Source: Methylocystis echinoides (GTDB lineage Bacteria; Pseudomonadota; Alphaproteobacteria; Rhizobiales; Beijerinckiaceae). From it: a DNA stretch of 64,000 nt. The position numbers were made by a program, and so were the translations under genes. The stretch is taken from positions 1,192,501 through 1,256,500 of the forward strand of contig NZ_CP156084.1 of the NCBI RefSeq assembly GCF_040687965.1, read 5' to 3'. Within the stretch, counting starts at the first letter, position 1; the number at the start of each line of letters is the position of its first letter. Below the pieces are notes generated by a model. The model saw nothing but the letters and a program-made list of their open reading frames with translations, did no database searches and was not told the DNA's origin. Positions 63,314 through 64,000 of the stretch are shown piece after piece.

Positions 63314-64000
63314 ATGCCATTGACTGACATTGAGATCAGGAAGGCCGCGCCCTCCGATAAGGTCCGTAAGCTCTCGGACGGCGGCGGGCTGCAACTGTGG
63401 GTCCAGCCTGACGGGGCAAAGTATTGGCGTCTCGCCTATCGCTTCGGCGGGAAACAGAAGCTGCTGGCCCTAGGCGTCTATCCGACGGTTGGATTGCGGG
63501 AGGCTCGGGCGGAACGCGAGCGCGCTAAGGGTCTACTTGTTGACGGGCGGGACCCTGGCCAAGCGAGGAAACTAGAGAAGGCGGCGAGGGCGGCTGCGTC
63601 GGAAAACACGTTTTGCGCCGTCGCCACAGAACTTGTCGAAAAGAAGCGGCGCGAACAAAAGCGCGAAGCCACGATTGACCAGCTGGAGCGCCTACTCGCT
63701 CTCGCAACGCCGTCTATCGGTGCGCGCCCCATAGCAGACATAACGGCGGCCGAGATTCTCTCTGTTTTACGTGGTGTTGAAAGGCGCGGAACGCATGTTA
63801 CGACGCTCCGCTTGCGCTCCGTCATCGGCGCCGTTTTTCGGTATGCTATCGCCACCGGCCGCGCAGAGAATGACCCGACCGGCGCACTCAAAGGCGCGCT
63901 AACGACGCCCACGTTGAAACATCGCGGCGCGATTGTAGACCCGAAAGCTTTTGGCGCGCTTCTCAGAGCTATAGATGGCTACCACGGCGCTCCCGAGACC
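63314..64000 (+). CDS. P4-family tyrosine integrase, N-terminal 229 residues (runs off the right edge)
   Basis: Starts MPLTDIEIRKAAPSDKVRK, then LSDGGGLQLWV...GAKYWRLAYRFGGKQKLLALGVYPTVGLREAR, the arm-binding DUF4102 domain of P4-type integrases, followed by a SAM-like core-binding domain (~100-190) and the beginning of the catalytic domain (GAIVDPKAFGALLRAIDGY). The catalytic Arg would lie just beyond the window. It opens a second mobile element to the right. Distinct from the first integrase by family and target. Confidence 0.93.
   Translation, partial: MPLTDIEIRKAAPSDKVRKLSDGGGLQLWVQPDGAKYWRLAYRFGGKQKLLALGVYPTVGLREARAERERAKGLLVDGRDPGQARKLEKAARAAASENTFCAVATELVEKKRREQKREATIDQLERLLALATPSIGARPIADITAAEILSVLRGVERRGTHVTTLRLRSVIGAVFRYAIATGRAENDPTGALKGALTTPTLKHRGAIVDPKAFGALLRAIDGYHGAPET

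Overview
The window looks like a chromosomal segment of a GC-rich alphaproteobacterium of the order Hyphomicrobiales (Rhizobiales), possibly Beijerinckiaceae/Methylocystaceae-like. This rests on the gene families present: AapJ-type binding protein, NDUFA9-like protein, PhyR-type receiver with an EcfG-type promoter, methylmalonyl-CoA mutase, and phosphoribulokinase clustered with Calvin-cycle enzymes. The genus is inference only; no 16S rRNA, RuBisCO or methane/methanol oxidation gene is in the window.

Layout. (1) 1-6.6 kb: housekeeping and small secreted or membrane proteins (O-methyltransferase, lipoprotein, L,D-transpeptidase, orphan amino-acid-binding protein, TPR protein). (2) 6.6-32.8 kb: a large exopolysaccharide locus. 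It holds a polyprenyl-phosphate sugar transferase, a PHP phosphatase, an outer-membrane exporter/tyrosine autokinase operon, an O-antigen-ligase-like protein, a specialised NusG paralogue, UDP-sugar epimerase and dehydrogenase, a PglK-like ABC flippase, six glycosyltransferases, an asparagine-synthetase-like amidotransferase and an EpsG-like polymerase. A 12-base exact copy of the enterobacterial ops pause element lies just downstream of the NusG paralogue, which points to RfaH-like processive antitermination. (3) 33-51.9 kb: core genes, namely tRNA-Leu, NDUFA9-like, EI24 protein, methylmalonyl-CoA mutase, cytochrome c, universal stress protein, stress receiver, radical SAM protein, aminotransferase, a winged-helix regulator, tRNA-Met, the cbbP-tkt-fba-rpe cluster, a cation/proton antiporter and tRNA-Gln. 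Between the stress receiver and the radical SAM gene lie an EcfG-type promoter and an apparently unannotated small RNA with anti-Shine-Dalgarno loops.

(4) 51.96-62.36 kb: a 10.4-kb integrative element inserted at the 3' end of tRNA-Gln. It is bounded by a 17-bp direct repeat, with two 10-bp arm-like repeats about 62 bp inside each end. It carries a RelE-like/HTH toxin-antitoxin-like pair, a two-gene Ski2-like helicase/PD-(D/E)xK nuclease module joined by an ATGA overlap, a serine recombinase, a uracil-DNA-glycosylase-like gene, a zinc-finger protein, a primase-helicase and its tyrosine integrase. The helicase-nuclease pair is the best candidate for an undescribed (probably anti-phage) system. 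(5) 62.4-64 kb: a junction zone with an RND-pump remnant, a truncated outer-membrane protein and the start of a second, P4-type integrase running off the window.
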